Origin: Streptomyces anulatus
GTDB taxonomy: Bacteria > Actinomycetota > Actinomycetes > Streptomycetales > Streptomycetaceae
Direction of reading: 5' to 3'
NCBI RefSeq assembly: GCF_014650675.1
Contig: NZ_BMVK01000019.1
Location: 1-64,000 of the forward strand
DNA: 64,000 bases
Of the stretch, positions 63,296 through 64,000 are shown in pieces. The stretch's first letter is position 1; each line of letters opens with the position of its first letter. The notes beneath the pieces are model-generated. The model saw only the letters and a program-made list of their open reading frames with translations. It searched no databases and was not told where the DNA came from. Both the position numbers and the translations under genes were made by a program.

Positions 63296-64000
63296 TCAGC
63301 GCACCGGGCGGTGCTGGTTCTCCCGGGCGGAGGGTCCAGGGGTGGCGTCCGCGATCCAGGGGCCCTCGCCGCTGGGGTCGACGACACCCTCCTCCAGCCA
63401 GGTGTACGTCCCCGACAGGACGCCGTCGACGACGCGCCGGTCGAGGTCGTCGGTGTTGGACCACAGGCGGGTGAACAGCTCCTCGACCCGGATGCGGGCC
63501 TGGTGGCAGAAGGCGTCCGCGAGCTGGTAGGCCTCGCGGCCGTGCTCCCCCGTCCCGCGCAGGTACTCGGCGCGGACGCAGGCGGCGCTCATCGCGAAGA
63601 GTTCCGCCCCGATGTCGACGATCCGGCCGAGGAAGCCCTGCTTGGTCTCCATCCGCCCCTGCCAGCGGGACATGGCGTAGAAGGTGGATCGGGCGAGCTT
63701 GCGCGAGCACCGCTCGACGTACCGGAGGTGCCCGGAGAGGTCGCGGTGCCCGGCGGGGTGGAACTCGGCGTACGTACGCGGGAGCTGCCCGGGTCCCGCC
63801 ACGAGCTTGGGCAGCCAGCGGGCGTAGAAGCCGGCGGCGTTCGCGCCCGCCCTGGCCTTGGCGGAGAGCGGCTTGTCGGGGTCGATGATGTCGCCCGCCA
63901 CCTTGAGGTGGGCGTCGACGGCCTCACGGGCGATCAGCAGGTGCATGATCTCGGTGGAGCCCTCGAAGATCCGGTTGATCCGCATGTCGCGGAGCATCTG
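63296..64000 (-). CDS. acyl-CoA dehydrogenase, C-terminal part (runs off the window)
   Basis: The last 235 codons of an acyl-CoA dehydrogenase are present; the N-terminal two thirds lies beyond position 64000. The segment INRIFEGSTEIMHLLIAREA is the flavin/substrate region near the end of the dehydrogenase domain. It is followed by a long helical C-terminal extension as in the large FadE enzymes. The reading frame has no in-window start. Confidence 0.88.
   Translation of the reverse strand, partial: QMLRDMRINRIFEGSTEIMHLLIAREAVDAHLKVAGDIIDPDKPLSAKARAGANAAGFYARWLPKLVAGPGQLPRTYAEFHPAGHRDLSGHLRYVERCSRKLARSTFYAMSRWQGRMETKQGFLGRIVDIGAELFAMSAACVRAEYLRGTGEHGREAYQLADAFCHQARIRVEELFTRLWSNTDDLDRRVVDGVLSGTYTWLEEGVVDPSGEGPWIADATPGPSARENQHRPVR

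Overview
The window is chromosomal DNA of a Streptomyces. The evidence is very high GC with strong third-position bias, GTG and TTG starts behind GGAGG-type ribosome binding sites, Streptomyces-type -10 boxes (TAGAGT, TAAAGT), and a gene order that I recognise from the S. coelicolor region around SCO5695-SCO5745. The protein sequences look closer to the S. griseus group than to S. coelicolor; that is recollection, not a search result. No phage, insertion sequence, CRISPR array or tRNA was seen.

Layout. Positions 1-300 look like the promoter and leader of an rRNA operon on the minus strand; the 16S gene would lie beyond the left edge. Next come rnj, dapA and thyX on minus, two small plus-strand membrane or PH-like genes, and a minus-strand series: a small membrane protein, dapB, an M16 protease, pnp and rpsO. 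Positions 10831-30104 are a complete ESX-type (type VII) secretion locus: eccD, eccC, EsxA-like and EsxB-like proteins, two mycosins, a large WxG/YxxxE protein with a small upstream partner, eccB, eccE, an eccE-coupled unknown, a DUF397 protein and a large EspI-like ParA ATPase. Positions 30312-36380 are a five-gene family-5 peptide-type ABC importer, tightly overlapped.

Positions 36393-40247 look like an accessory block: a RibD/DHFR-fold reductase, a divergent ArsR-like regulator with an evident operator and a probably leaderless transcript, an MFS exporter carrying a TTA codon, and an orphan XdhC-like gene. Positions 40311-52249 are a conserved translation and transcription block on minus: ribF, a 1183-residue pseudoprotease-STAND protein, truB, rbfA, a DUF503 gene, infB, ylxR, nusA and rimP. 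A plus-strand trio follows (lipoprotein, ferritin-like protein, kinase-fold protein lacking catalytic residues). Then proS, two acetyltransferases, ispG, rseP, dxr, aroA and the 3' part of an acyl-CoA dehydrogenase run on minus to the right edge.

How it works together. Most of the window is housekeeping: RNA decay (RNase J, PNPase), lysine/diaminopimelate synthesis (dapA, dapB), thymidylate (thyX), translation initiation and ribosome maturation (infB, rbfA, rimP, truB), and the MEP isoprenoid pathway (dxr, ispG) beside the site-2 protease. The less understood parts are the ESX locus, whose 551-residue protein has features of mycobacterial EspB, the STAND protein between ribF and truB, the pseudokinase trio beside rimP, and the ArsR/MFS block.
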